Assembly: GCA_965214475.1 (NCBI GenBank)
Contig: OZ243953.1
Location: forward strand, 682,001 to 746,000
DNA length: 64,000 nt
Direction of reading: 5' to 3'
Source of the DNA: SIRX01 sp965214475
Lineage (GTDB): Bacteria; Actinomycetota; Rubrobacteria; Rubrobacterales; Rubrobacteraceae
The position numbers were made by a program, and so were the translations under genes. Positions 17,184 through 24,929 of the stretch are shown here, piece by piece (the stretch's first letter is position 1; every line of letters starts with the position of its first letter). The notes under the pieces were generated by a model that did no database searches, had not been told where the DNA came from, and saw only the letters and a program-made list of their open reading frames with translations.

Positions 17184-18239
17184 TTGTCCTCTACTATAGA
17201 AACCCTGGAACGTGAACTAGGCGAAGCCCAGATCGAAAGGGAAAACGAACAGCGGGCGGTCGTCCGGGCCGAGAACGCTCACGAGGCAGCATGCTCCGCT
17301 AGGGACGAGTCCTGGTCGGAGGGCTATGCTACGGACCCGAAGGTCGAACGTCTTTCTTCGCTGGTATATCAGCGACGCAGGGAATTGTACGAGGCCATAG
17401 ACTGTCTGAAGGCGGCCGAGGGACGGGAGCGCAGGGTCAAGAGCCGCCTTATGTACGTCTTGCCGGCGGAACGCCGCCGCTACCTGTTGGGCACGGTGGG
17501 TAAAGATTTCGAGCAACTACTCGCCGCCATACAGGACACTTACTGGGACGAACTTCCGAAAGCCCAGATTGTTGTCGTTACGGAGCGGCCGGGAGAGATA
17601 GACCTGCGGGGAGACGCCACCTGGCGGGCGCTGGAACGACTGTACTCGGGTATCGTCCGGAGGTGGGTCGAGATCCGTGCCGAAGAGTATTCTCCAGCGG
17701 TGGAGAAAGCGGCCCGTCAGATCTCATATTACGCCGGCGGGCACGTGCCGCGCATCTTTATCCGTGGCGAAGAACGGCGCCTCGGTAGTCCGCCGAGCGT
17801 CCCACGAGACTGGAAACCTCTCGTAGGCTACGAGAGTCACAAAGGGAAAACAGCCCTAGCCCTCATAACCGCCCACCGCTACCTGGATGAGACCGCCATC
17901 GGGCGCCTCGAAAAGCGTCTTCCGGCCCTCTTACAGGTGGCGGAGATAGCCCGTCTGTACCAGACCATGAGCCTAACGGGAGATGAGATCCGCTGGCGTC
18001 TCGAACAACTGATCTCACTTCGCCTCGAAGTTCTGGAGACTGTCTATAAACTTACCAGCCAACGCCGACGCTTCTCTTTCTACGAGATAGCCCGCGCATC
18101 CCGGCTACTCGACAGTCACTTTCCCGATGCGGCCGTCGCCGCCGAAGCGTTGAATAATGCTGTAGAGTGGGCCCTAGAGTCCGGCGTTCCGCTGGTGGAC
18201 GTTGCCTATCTTAGCATCACAACGGAGGAGGATTTTTAG
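17184..18239 (+). CDS. Protein of unknown function (351 aa)
   Basis: I do not recognise this protein. The N-terminal 110 residues are highly charged and probably coiled-coil (ETLERELGEAQIERENEQRA and following). A mixed alpha/beta region (110-240) contains VVVTERPGEIDLRG and GGHVPRIFIRGEERRLG. The C-terminal third is helical and rich in Leu/Arg. No signal peptide or membrane helix is seen. The start is TTG at 17184, with no in-frame ATG nearby. It ends one base before the stop of the small convergent gene at 18241. Length and codon bias make it a real gene. Confidence 0.7.
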   Translation: MSSTIETLERELGEAQIERENEQRAVVRAENAHEAACSARDESWSEGYATDPKVERLSSLVYQRRRELYEAIDCLKAAEGRERRVKSRLMYVLPAERRRYLLGTVGKDFEQLLAAIQDTYWDELPKAQIVVVTERPGEIDLRGDATWRALERLYSGIVRRWVEIRAEEYSPAVEKAARQISYYAGGHVPRIFIRGEERRLGSPPSVPRDWKPLVGYESHKGKTALALITAHRYLDETAIGRLEKRLPALLQVAEIARLYQTMSLTGDEIRWRLEQLISLRLEVLETVYKLTSQRRRFSFYEIARASRLLDSHFPDAAVAAEALNNAVEWALESGVPLVDVAYLSITTEEDF

Positions 18240-18240
18240 C

Positions 18241-18447
18241 TTATTCTGTAGCATCCGCAAGGTCGTGCTCCGGCACGGAAAGATTGTAAGGACGGGCCGG
18301 TTTCTCAGCCAGCACGCGGACTTTGTAGACAAAATCCGGCACGAACTCTCCCCGACGAACTTCGAGTATCTCTACCGGTTGTCCGGTAGCTTTCAGGGCA
18401 GCAGCGTCTCCTATCCCGTATCGGGCGGGCCGGTTTCTATCCACCAT
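18241..18447 (-). CDS. Small hypothetical protein (68 aa)
   Basis: Short soluble protein of unrecognised family. Its ATG follows a strong Shine-Dalgarno sequence (GAGGAGGCGAAAAC-ATG), which is the main evidence that it is real. The sequence has a beta-rich look (PVEILEVRRGEFVPDFVYKV). It is divergent from the flavoprotein gene at 18527 and convergent with the orphan gene at 17184. Confidence 0.6.
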   Translation of the reverse strand: MVDRNRPARYGIGDAAALKATGQPVEILEVRRGEFVPDFVYKVRVLAEKPARPYNLSVPEHDLADATE

Positions 18448-18526
18448 GTTTTCGCCTCCTCACTCATAATCAGTCAAACTGGGTAAACTATCCTGCACAG
18501 TAGCACGGCTCCCAAAAAGGAGGGCG

Positions 18527-19756
18527 ATGACGGAGAGGTACGATCTTATAGTAGTAGGAGCGGGGCCCGGCGGCTCTTCCACAGCTTACTACGCCGCACG
18601 GTCCGGGTTAAACGTACTGCTGCTAGACCGCCAGGAGTTCCCCCGGGACAAACCGTGCGGCGACGGCCTCATGCCCCACGCCGCCGAAGAGGTCTCCCTG
18701 ATGGGACTCGGTAACTGGCTAGAAGAATCATCCCACGGAAAGTTCTCCGGCTTCACAATCTACACCAAAACCGCCCACCTCCGACAGGACGTACCTCCCA
18801 CGCTTCATGGTCCCCACGGCTATGTCATAAAGCGCGAAGAGACCGACGCGAAGCTGCTCGAACGCGCCACGGAAGCAGGTGCCGAATTCCGCAGCGGAGT
18901 TCGGGCCACAGAGCTTCTTCGCTCCTCCACCGGCGCGGTCACCGGCATCGAAGCGACTAAAAACGGCGAACAACTACGCTTCGACGCGCCGCTCGTCGTG
19001 GCCGCCGACGGTGTTGGGGGCTTCGCCGCCGACGGCATGAAGACCCACCAGAATGCCGTCGCCCGCCGCCAGTACTTCAAAAATGTCGTCGGCCCGGACA
19101 AAGAGCACCTGCACCTGTTCGTCAGTGAAGATCTAAACAAAACCGGCGCAGGTTACGGTTGGGTTTTCTACTTCGGCGATGGCTCGGCGAACGTCGGGGC
19201 CGGCGTCTCGACAAAGTCGCTCGAAAAGACCGGTCGTAACCTGAAAGACTACTTCGACCGTTTTCTGGAAGAGCCAGAACTGGCCGAGTGGTTGCAAAAC
19301 GCAGAGCCGGAAGGACCGCCGAAGAGCTGGTCGCTCAAGATGGGTATGTGGGGGGCCAAGCGTTACGCGCAGGGACTTTTGATAATCGGGGACGCGGGCA
19401 GCATGATCCACCCGATAAGCGGCGAAGGCGTCGGCTACGCCCTGGAATCCGGCCGACTGGCCGCATCCTGGTCCCACGAGGCCCACGCCCGACGCGACTT
19501 CTCATCCTCACTACTTTCTGGCTACGAGAAGCAGTTGAAACGCCAAAGGGCCAAAGAGCACTACGCTGGCCACGCGCTCGTCAACCTCGTCCCCAACCTG
19601 GAGATGGTGGAACCGCTGTTTAAAGCTTGTGAAAAAGACCCCGAGGCCCGAAAGACGCTGGTGGAGAGCTTCACGGGCGACGCCCCAGTGTACAACTTCC
19701 TCAAACACCCGCGAACACTCGCCAAAGCCCTGCGAGACTTGATGGCTAACTCGTAA
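18527..19756 (+). CDS. Geranylgeranyl-reductase-family FAD oxidoreductase
   Basis: 409-aa flavoprotein of the geranylgeranyl reductase / MenJ family, which reduces isoprenoid double bonds in menaquinone tails, archaeal-type lipids or similar substrates. The dinucleotide-binding fold GAGPGGSSTAYYAA is at residues 11-24. The DRQEFPRDKPCGDGL motif and the second FAD contact GDAGSMIHPISGEGVGYALESG (interrupted here only in description) are typical. The probable substrate in an actinobacterium is menaquinone, but this is inference. A good AAGGAGG ribosome-binding site precedes the ATG. Confidence 0.88.
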   Translation: MTERYDLIVVGAGPGGSSTAYYAARSGLNVLLLDRQEFPRDKPCGDGLMPHAAEEVSLMGLGNWLEESSHGKFSGFTIYTKTAHLRQDVPPTLHGPHGYVIKREETDAKLLERATEAGAEFRSGVRATELLRSSTGAVTGIEATKNGEQLRFDAPLVVAADGVGGFAADGMKTHQNAVARRQYFKNVVGPDKEHLHLFVSEDLNKTGAGYGWVFYFGDGSANVGAGVSTKSLEKTGRNLKDYFDRFLEEPELAEWLQNAEPEGPPKSWSLKMGMWGAKRYAQGLLIIGDAGSMIHPISGEGVGYALESGRLAASWSHEAHARRDFSSSLLSGYEKQLKRQRAKEHYAGHALVNLVPNLEMVEPLFKACEKDPEARKTLVESFTGDAPVYNFLKHPRTLAKALRDLMANS

Positions 19757-19806
19757 AACTCCTAGCGTGTATGCTGTCCTCAAGTTCATAAGGCAAAGGA
19801 GGAACT

Positions 19807-20610
19807 GTGGCGAAGAGCAGCCTAGATCTGGGTTCTATCAAAATTCGGGTGCTGGAGGACGGCACTTTTATCACCGACGCGGGCAACCTCTTCGGCGGTT
19901 CGGGTAACACGAAGATAAAGGGCGCCATGCGGCCCGTACTTGTAGAAACCGGAGAGAACCTCGTGCTCCTCGACGCTGGTTTCGGGCCGGAGCTCCCGGA
20001 GAGCCTCGAAGGTCGGTATGAACTGAAGCGGGATGAGAACAGCCTCGAAGAGAGTCTGGAATCCGCGGGTCACTCGATGGAAGACATAACGCACGTAATC
20101 CTCTCGCACCTGGATGCTGACCATGTCGGTTGGGCGCTAAACCCACCGAGCTTCCCGAACGCCACGGTTTACGTACAGAAAGATTCTTTGGAAGAAGCGA
20201 AAGACCTGCCGGAAGGAAACTCTCGTCGGGAGGCGATTCCGGCAGTGGAGAAAGGCGTCGAAGAAGGTTGGTGTGAGCTATTAGAAGGTGATGGTGAGAT
20301 CGTAGACGGTGTTAGCGTAGAAGTGCGTAAGGGCCACGCGGCGGGGCATCAGATCGTCTGGATCGGCTCCGGTGACGAGCGGGCAGTCTTTACGGCGGAC
20401 CTTGCACCGGCTAAGATCTGGCTGGACCCCGAACTAATAAGCGGCGTAGATACTGATCCGGAGGCCGCACAGAAAAACCGTATCGCGGTTCTGGACGAAG
20501 CCGAGTCCAGCGACTCACCGGTAATCCTCTACCACGAACCGAGTGGCTCCTTGGTAAAGGTTCATCGCAACGACGAAGATAAATTCGAAGCAGAACCTAT
20601 AGGTGAGTAG
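19807..20610 (+). CDS. Metallo-beta-lactamase-fold hydrolase with HxDxDH motif
   Basis: 267-aa MBL-fold protein resembling the lactonase/hydrolase branch. The metal motif reads SHLDADHVGW: the second histidine of HxHxDH is replaced by aspartate. The later metal ligands GHAAGHQIVWI and TADLAPAKIW are in place. Such HxDxDH variants occur within the superfamily, so activity is possible with altered metal binding. The start is GTG after AAAGGAGGAACT. It lies 50 bp after the flavoprotein gene and may be co-transcribed. The substrate is unknown. Confidence 0.78.
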   Translation: MAKSSLDLGSIKIRVLEDGTFITDAGNLFGGSGNTKIKGAMRPVLVETGENLVLLDAGFGPELPESLEGRYELKRDENSLEESLESAGHSMEDITHVILSHLDADHVGWALNPPSFPNATVYVQKDSLEEAKDLPEGNSRREAIPAVEKGVEEGWCELLEGDGEIVDGVSVEVRKGHAAGHQIVWIGSGDERAVFTADLAPAKIWLDPELISGVDTDPEAAQKNRIAVLDEAESSDSPVILYHEPSGSLVKVHRNDEDKFEAEPIGE

Positions 20611-20617
20611 TCGGTTC

Positions 20618-20700
20618 TATTTGCCTTTGCGCCGGTTCCGGATTTTGCGCCAAATAAACGGCGCCAAGAGCATGAGTCCGCGACGGATCAAGGTTCCCAA
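20618..20700 (-). pseudogene. Possible small basic-hydrophobic peptide gene broken by one base
   Basis: Reading the minus strand from a TTG at 20700, 6 nt after an AGGAG, gives GTLIRRGLMLLAPFIWRKI. The frame then fails at the junction near 20640. Restoring one base there gives a short basic tail and an immediate TAG at 20618-20620, clear of the neighbouring gene. The clean ending suggests a tiny gene with a one-base deletion or a sequencing error, but 27 codons is too short to be sure. Confidence 0.3.
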
Positions 20701-20764
20701 AAGTTTCTCCTAAGCTAAGGTATATGCTGGATCATACCACCGCGATGGGAGCACCAAACCCAGA

Positions 20765-21340
20765 TCAGCCTTCGTGCCAAGTCGTCAGGTCACCGACAGG
20801 CTGGCGTCTGCGAGACCTCTCCCCCATGTTCGGGTAGCCGAGATAAAGGTAAGCTACTATCCTGTCTCCATCCTTTAATCCGAAGAACTCGTGCATGTGT
20901 GGGTGGTAAGCGACAGGTCCGGTACGCCAGATACTCCCAAGCCCCAGCGAGTGGGCCATTAGCTGCATGTTCTGAACGGCGGCGCAACAGGCACCATAGT
21001 TCTCCAAAGTCTCGATCTCGTCCCGCCCGGCCAGAGAGACGACGGCTATCACCGCCGGAGAACGGAAAGCTTTCTTCCGCTCGCGGCTGACTCGTCCGGC
21101 AACGAATTCCTCTTCCTCCCCCTCGGCCTCCGCCATAAGCTTTGCCATTTCGGCGCGGGCGCGGGCGAACTCGCCCCGACCTTTACCTTCGAAGATGTGG
21201 AAGCGCCAGGGTTCGGTGATCTTGTGGTTCGGGGCGTGAATGGCACTTTCCAGAACCTGTTCGATCAACGCTTTCGGTACCGAGTCTTGCTTTATGCGTC
21301 CGATGCTCTGCCGCTTTTCGATGGCTTCGGTTACGTCCAA
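20765..21340 (-). CDS. Nitroreductase-family protein
   Basis: 191-aa FMN-dependent nitroreductase fold. FMN phosphate and ring contacts appear as EKRQSIGRIKQD and APNHKITEPWRFHIF at the start, ENYGACCAAVQNMQLMAHSLGLGSIW in the middle (described in part), and YLYLGYP near the end. The open frame extends to 21403, but I choose the TTG at 21340 because GGAGG lies 4 bases before it and the family's first helix begins there. Physiological substrates of such reductases are usually quinones or nitro compounds. Divergent from mdh. Confidence 0.82.
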   Translation of the reverse strand: MDVTEAIEKRQSIGRIKQDSVPKALIEQVLESAIHAPNHKITEPWRFHIFEGKGRGEFARARAEMAKLMAEAEGEEEEFVAGRVSRERKKAFRSPAVIAVVSLAGRDEIETLENYGACCAAVQNMQLMAHSLGLGSIWRTGPVAYHPHMHEFFGLKDGDRIVAYLYLGYPNMGERSRRRQPVGDLTTWHEG

Positions 21341-21528
21341 TACACCTCCTGTCCAACGCTCGTATGATCTTCGCAATATTCTAGAGTAGAAACGGAGCGG
21401 CAAAGCGGCGAGAATTCACTTATCATTGACTACAGTAGCCGGAGGGTCCGAGATCACACCGCGAGTGAGAAGTTTCTTGCGAACATCGGATAAGCCTCCA
21501 GCAGGCGATGAGACAAGGAGATCACCTG

Positions 21529-22503
21529 ATGTCAAAGACAGTCACCGTTACCGGCGCCGCGGGTGCAATCGGTTATGCGACTTTATTCCGCATAGCTTCA
21601 GGCCAATTGCTCGGGCCCGACGAGAAGATCAAACTAAAACTACTGGAGATCGAACCGGCCCTTCAAGCGGCCGAGGGCACGGCTATGGAGATCCACGACT
21701 GCGCCTTCCCTCTTCTGGAGTCCATTGACATCACCTCTGACGCCGACGAAGCCTTCGACGGCGCCAACGTCGCCATGCTGATCGGCGCCCGCCCCCGTCA
21801 GCAAGGCATGGAGCGCGCCGACCTGCTGGAGGCGAACGGCGCAATCTTCAAGCCCCAGGGCGAGGCGATCAACGCCAACGCGGCGGACGACGTGCGGGTT
21901 CTCGTAGTCGGCAACCCGGCCAACACGAACGCCCTGATCGCGATGAACAACGCGCCCGACGTGCCGAAGGAACGCTTCACCGCGATGACGCGACTTGACG
22001 AGAACCGTGCGGTCTCAATGCTCGCCCGAAAGTTGTCGGTCGGTGTAGAGGATGTCGAGGACCTCGTCGTGTGGGGTAACCACTCCCCCTCGATGTTCCC
22101 GGACCTCTTCAACGCGAAGGTGAATGGTGAACGGGCCGTAGATCAGGTAGACATGGACTGGTACGAGAACGAGTATATGCCCCGCGTCGGCAAGCGCGGC
22201 GCGGAGATCATCGAGGCGCGTGGCGCGTCATCGGCAGCCTCCGCCGCCAACGCGGCCATAGATCACATTCGCGACTGGTTCCTGGGAGCCGACGGCCTGC
22301 GCTCTATGGCGGTCCATTCCGGCGGCCAGTACGGTGTGGACGAAGGTCTAATATCGTCGTTCCCGGTACGATGCTCAGACGGCGACTACGAGATCGTCGA
22401 AGGTTTAGAGGTCAAAGAGTTCGCCCAATCCAAGATAGACATAACCGTGAACGAGCTCAAAGAAGAGCGGGACGCAGTAAAGGACCTCGGCCTGCTTGGC
22501 TAG
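21529..22503 (+). CDS. mdh: Malate dehydrogenase
   Basis: 324-aa NAD-dependent malate dehydrogenase of the cytosolic/bacterial group: VTGAAGAIGYATLFRIASG at the N-terminus, the ARPRQQGMERADLL mobile loop with the substrate-binding arginines, GNPANTNALIA, the catalytic VVWGNHSPSMFPD histidine, and the matching C-terminal domain. A second ATG (21529) is preferred over the one at 21508 because AAGGAG lies 7 bases upstream of it. It interconverts malate and oxaloacetate in the TCA cycle. Single-gene unit on the plus strand. Confidence 0.95.
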   Translation: MSKTVTVTGAAGAIGYATLFRIASGQLLGPDEKIKLKLLEIEPALQAAEGTAMEIHDCAFPLLESIDITSDADEAFDGANVAMLIGARPRQQGMERADLLEANGAIFKPQGEAINANAADDVRVLVVGNPANTNALIAMNNAPDVPKERFTAMTRLDENRAVSMLARKLSVGVEDVEDLVVWGNHSPSMFPDLFNAKVNGERAVDQVDMDWYENEYMPRVGKRGAEIIEARGASSAASAANAAIDHIRDWFLGADGLRSMAVHSGGQYGVDEGLISSFPVRCSDGDYEIVEGLEVKEFAQSKIDITVNELKEERDAVKDLGLLG

Positions 22504-22529
22504 GTAGCCGCTGCTACATTTAAGGTACG

Positions 22530-22832
22530 ATGTTCAGAAGACTATTCCGGGAGCCTCAGGGCGGCCAGCCGTACCCGAGCATGATCCTCATAGGTTGTTT
22601 TGTGCTACTCGTCGGCACGCTCCTGTTTGTTTTTGCTCCCGGTGAACCGAGCCAACGCTTGATTTTTCTCGGTCAGGCCGTCGGAGGTCTGGGTTTTATC
22701 TCGCTTGGTACAGCCGAACTCTTGCCCCGGATCAGGACAAGGCACGCGGTGCTGTTGAGATTACTTGCTTTTGCGTTGTTCGCACTGAGCGCAGGCGTGT
22801 TGATGGCGGCGCTGTGGGCGTCATTCGCGTGA
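22530..22832 (+). CDS. Small membrane protein of unknown function (100 aa)
   Basis: Three predicted transmembrane helices (about residues 17-37, 46-65 and 74-97) with short basic loops. No family recognised. It starts 27 bp after mdh, and its stop overlaps the GTG start of the following methyltransferase by 4 bp (GTGA), so the two are coupled. The ATG is supported by the coding frame rather than by a strong Shine-Dalgarno sequence. Confidence 0.65.
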   Translation: MFRRLFREPQGGQPYPSMILIGCFVLLVGTLLFVFAPGEPSQRLIFLGQAVGGLGFISLGTAELLPRIRTRHAVLLRLLAFALFALSAGVLMAALWASFA

Positions 22833-23587
22833 ACCCGCAAACTAATATGACCTCGGTAGAGGATCATTACCGCAACCTGCTGGCCCGCCATTACACCTGG
22901 ATGCGCGGCGATTATGACTCGAAGGTGCGAGAATACCGGGGACTTTTCCGGCGAGCCAGACTCTCTTCCAAACCCAACAGTACGGCCATAGATTTGGGAG
23001 CCGGCTCCGGGTTTCAGTCGGTTGCGCTCGCCGACCTTGGTTTCGACGTAGTGAGCGTGGACTTGAGCGGACATCTTCTCGAAGAATTACACAACCGAAT
23101 AGGAAACCGCAGAATCCGCACTGTACTGGGCGATATTCGAGATCCGGGCTTGTACGAGGCTCACGCCCCGATCGGGGTCGCCGTCTGTATGGGAGATACT
23201 CTCACGCACCTGGAATCGTACGACGAGGTAGCAACCCTTCTCGTAAACACGCACGCAGCTTTGCGCGAGGGAGGAGAACTAGTGTTGGAGTTTCGAGACC
23301 TCGCCACGGAATTGCAGGGCGTAGACCGGGCGATCCCGGTCAGGTTGGATGAAGATAGGATCATGACTACTTTTCTGGAGTACGAGCCGGGACGCGTGAA
23401 CGTACACGACATGGTCTTTAACAAAGAAGCGTCGGGATGGGTGGTAGAAAAGAGCGCCTATTCCAAGCTTCGTCTCGGCCCCGACGTGGTGCTGTATCTA
23501 TTGCATCAAAGCGGATTCGAGATTACGAAGCGTTACAACGAAAGAGGCTTCTCGGTAATCGTCGCCCGGTCCCAGGCGGCGGCTTAG
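22829..23587 (+). CDS. Class I SAM-dependent methyltransferase
   Basis: About 252 aa. Rossmann-fold methyltransferase with motif I AIDLGAGSGFQSVALADLG, the acidic strand-2 residue in VVSVDLSGHLLEEL, VLGDIRDPG, and a GVAVCMGDTLTHL strand 4. It belongs to the large Methyltransf_25/31-type group whose substrates are varied small molecules. The GTG at 22829 gives the ordinary 4-bp overlap with the preceding membrane-protein gene. It ends overlapping the convergent mrp gene by 4 bp. Confidence 0.82.
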   Translation: MNPQTNMTSVEDHYRNLLARHYTWMRGDYDSKVREYRGLFRRARLSSKPNSTAIDLGAGSGFQSVALADLGFDVVSVDLSGHLLEELHNRIGNRRIRTVLGDIRDPGLYEAHAPIGVAVCMGDTLTHLESYDEVATLLVNTHAALREGGELVLEFRDLATELQGVDRAIPVRLDEDRIMTTFLEYEPGRVNVHDMVFNKEASGWVVEKSAYSKLRLGPDVVLYLLHQSGFEITKRYNERGFSVIVARSQAAA

Positions 23588-24819
23588 AGAACCTTTATCC
23601 GCTTGCGAACCTTCGTCTGGGCCAGGGATGCCGCTATTTCGTCGAAGGCTTTGGCTGGAACACTAGCCGTGTCGAACAAGGACTGTCCCGGTTCTCCGCT
23701 CTCATCCGGTAGGATCGGGATGCGACCGAGTATTTCGGAGTCTAGTTCGCCGGAGACCTGCTCCCCGCCGTTGCCACCGAAGATCTTGAGTTCCTTCCCA
23801 CAATCCGGGCATTCAGCGTAGCTCATGTTCTCTACGACGCCCGCGAGCTTGAGATGGGCCTGAACGGCCATCTTGCCGGCTTTTACAGCAACGCGGGCCG
23901 CGTCAGCCTGGGGTGTGGTGACGACCAAGGCCTCGGCTTTGGGGATCATCTGGGCCACGGTAAGCGCCACGTCACCAGTACCGGGCGGCATGTCCACGAT
24001 TATGAAGTCCGGCTCGTCCCAGTAGACGTCGCGCATGAGTTGGGTTAGAGCCTTGTTCACTATCGGGGCGCGCCAGATGATTGCCTGTCCCTCGTTCACG
24101 AAGTTTCCCATCGAGATGAACTTCAGGCCCGAGGCGGACTCGATCGGAAAAATCACGCCGCCGACTACGTTCGGCTTCTCTGTCGAGCCGAGCATTACCG
24201 GGATCGAGGAACCGTGTACGTCGGCGTCCAAGACTTCTACCGAATGTCCGGCCCGATCCAGCGCCGCCGCCAGGTTCACGGCAACCGTGCTCTTGCCGAC
24301 GCCACCCTTGCCGGAGACGACGGCGATAATCCGGGTCTTCGATTCGTCCCGGAAGGCTGGGGCAAGCTCTGTCGGGCCGCCGTGCAAGGAGGTGAGAAGG
24401 TTTTGCCGATCTTCGTCGGTCATCTCACCGAAGTCTATCTCGACCTCTTCGATGCCCTCGATCATCTTCAAGCGGTCCTGTATGTCGGTCATGATGCGAT
24501 GTTTCATCGGGCACCCGGAGGTAGTGAGCGCCACGCCCACGGTTACACTGGAGCCCTCGATCTCGACGTTCCGGATCATGTTTAGAGAGATCAAGTCTCG
24601 CCCGATCTCCGGATCGCGCACGTCCCGCAATGCTTCCCGAATTCCGGCCTCCGAGAAACCGTCGGCAGGCTCTTCCGGCTGCGGCGTACGGTCTATCAGG
24701 TCATCGGCCGTTTCGGTCTCCACCTCTAGCGAGGCTTCCTCCGGTTCGCTTGGCCTTTCCGTACGGTCTTCTTCAGGGTTTGTCTTGTCTGCGCCGCGAC
24801 GGCGAAACCAATTTACCAT
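23584..24819 (-). CDS. Mrp/ApbC-type Fe-S cluster carrier ATPase
   Basis: 411-aa P-loop ATPase that carries and delivers Fe-S clusters. Domain order is a charged N-terminal linker, an MIP18/DUF59 domain (REALRDVRDPEIGRDLISLN, ALTTSGCPMKHRI), then the Mrp domain with deviant Walker A GKGGVGKSTVAVN, the DADVHGSSIPVML switch, DMPPGTGDVALT, and the cluster-binding CPDC pair. The open frame starts at 24909, but the ATG at 24819 follows a GGGAGG and fits the family. Convergent with the methyltransferase gene. Confidence 0.9.
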   Translation of the reverse strand: MVNWFRRRGADKTNPEEDRTERPSEPEEASLEVETETADDLIDRTPQPEEPADGFSEAGIREALRDVRDPEIGRDLISLNMIRNVEIEGSSVTVGVALTTSGCPMKHRIMTDIQDRLKMIEGIEEVEIDFGEMTDEDRQNLLTSLHGGPTELAPAFRDESKTRIIAVVSGKGGVGKSTVAVNLAAALDRAGHSVEVLDADVHGSSIPVMLGSTEKPNVVGGVIFPIESASGLKFISMGNFVNEGQAIIWRAPIVNKALTQLMRDVYWDEPDFIIVDMPPGTGDVALTVAQMIPKAEALVVTTPQADAARVAVKAGKMAVQAHLKLAGVVENMSYAECPDCGKELKIFGGNGGEQVSGELDSEILGRIPILPDESGEPGQSLFDTASVPAKAFDEIAASLAQTKVRKRIKVL

Positions 24820-24929
24820 GCTGTATAAAACCTCCCCCGGAATCGAGATCCGGCTTATATAAAAGCTCTTGAGGCTGTACTCCAGCCACGTGCAGGGGGA
24901 TATTACCACAGCACCTTTTCAAGTCTTAG

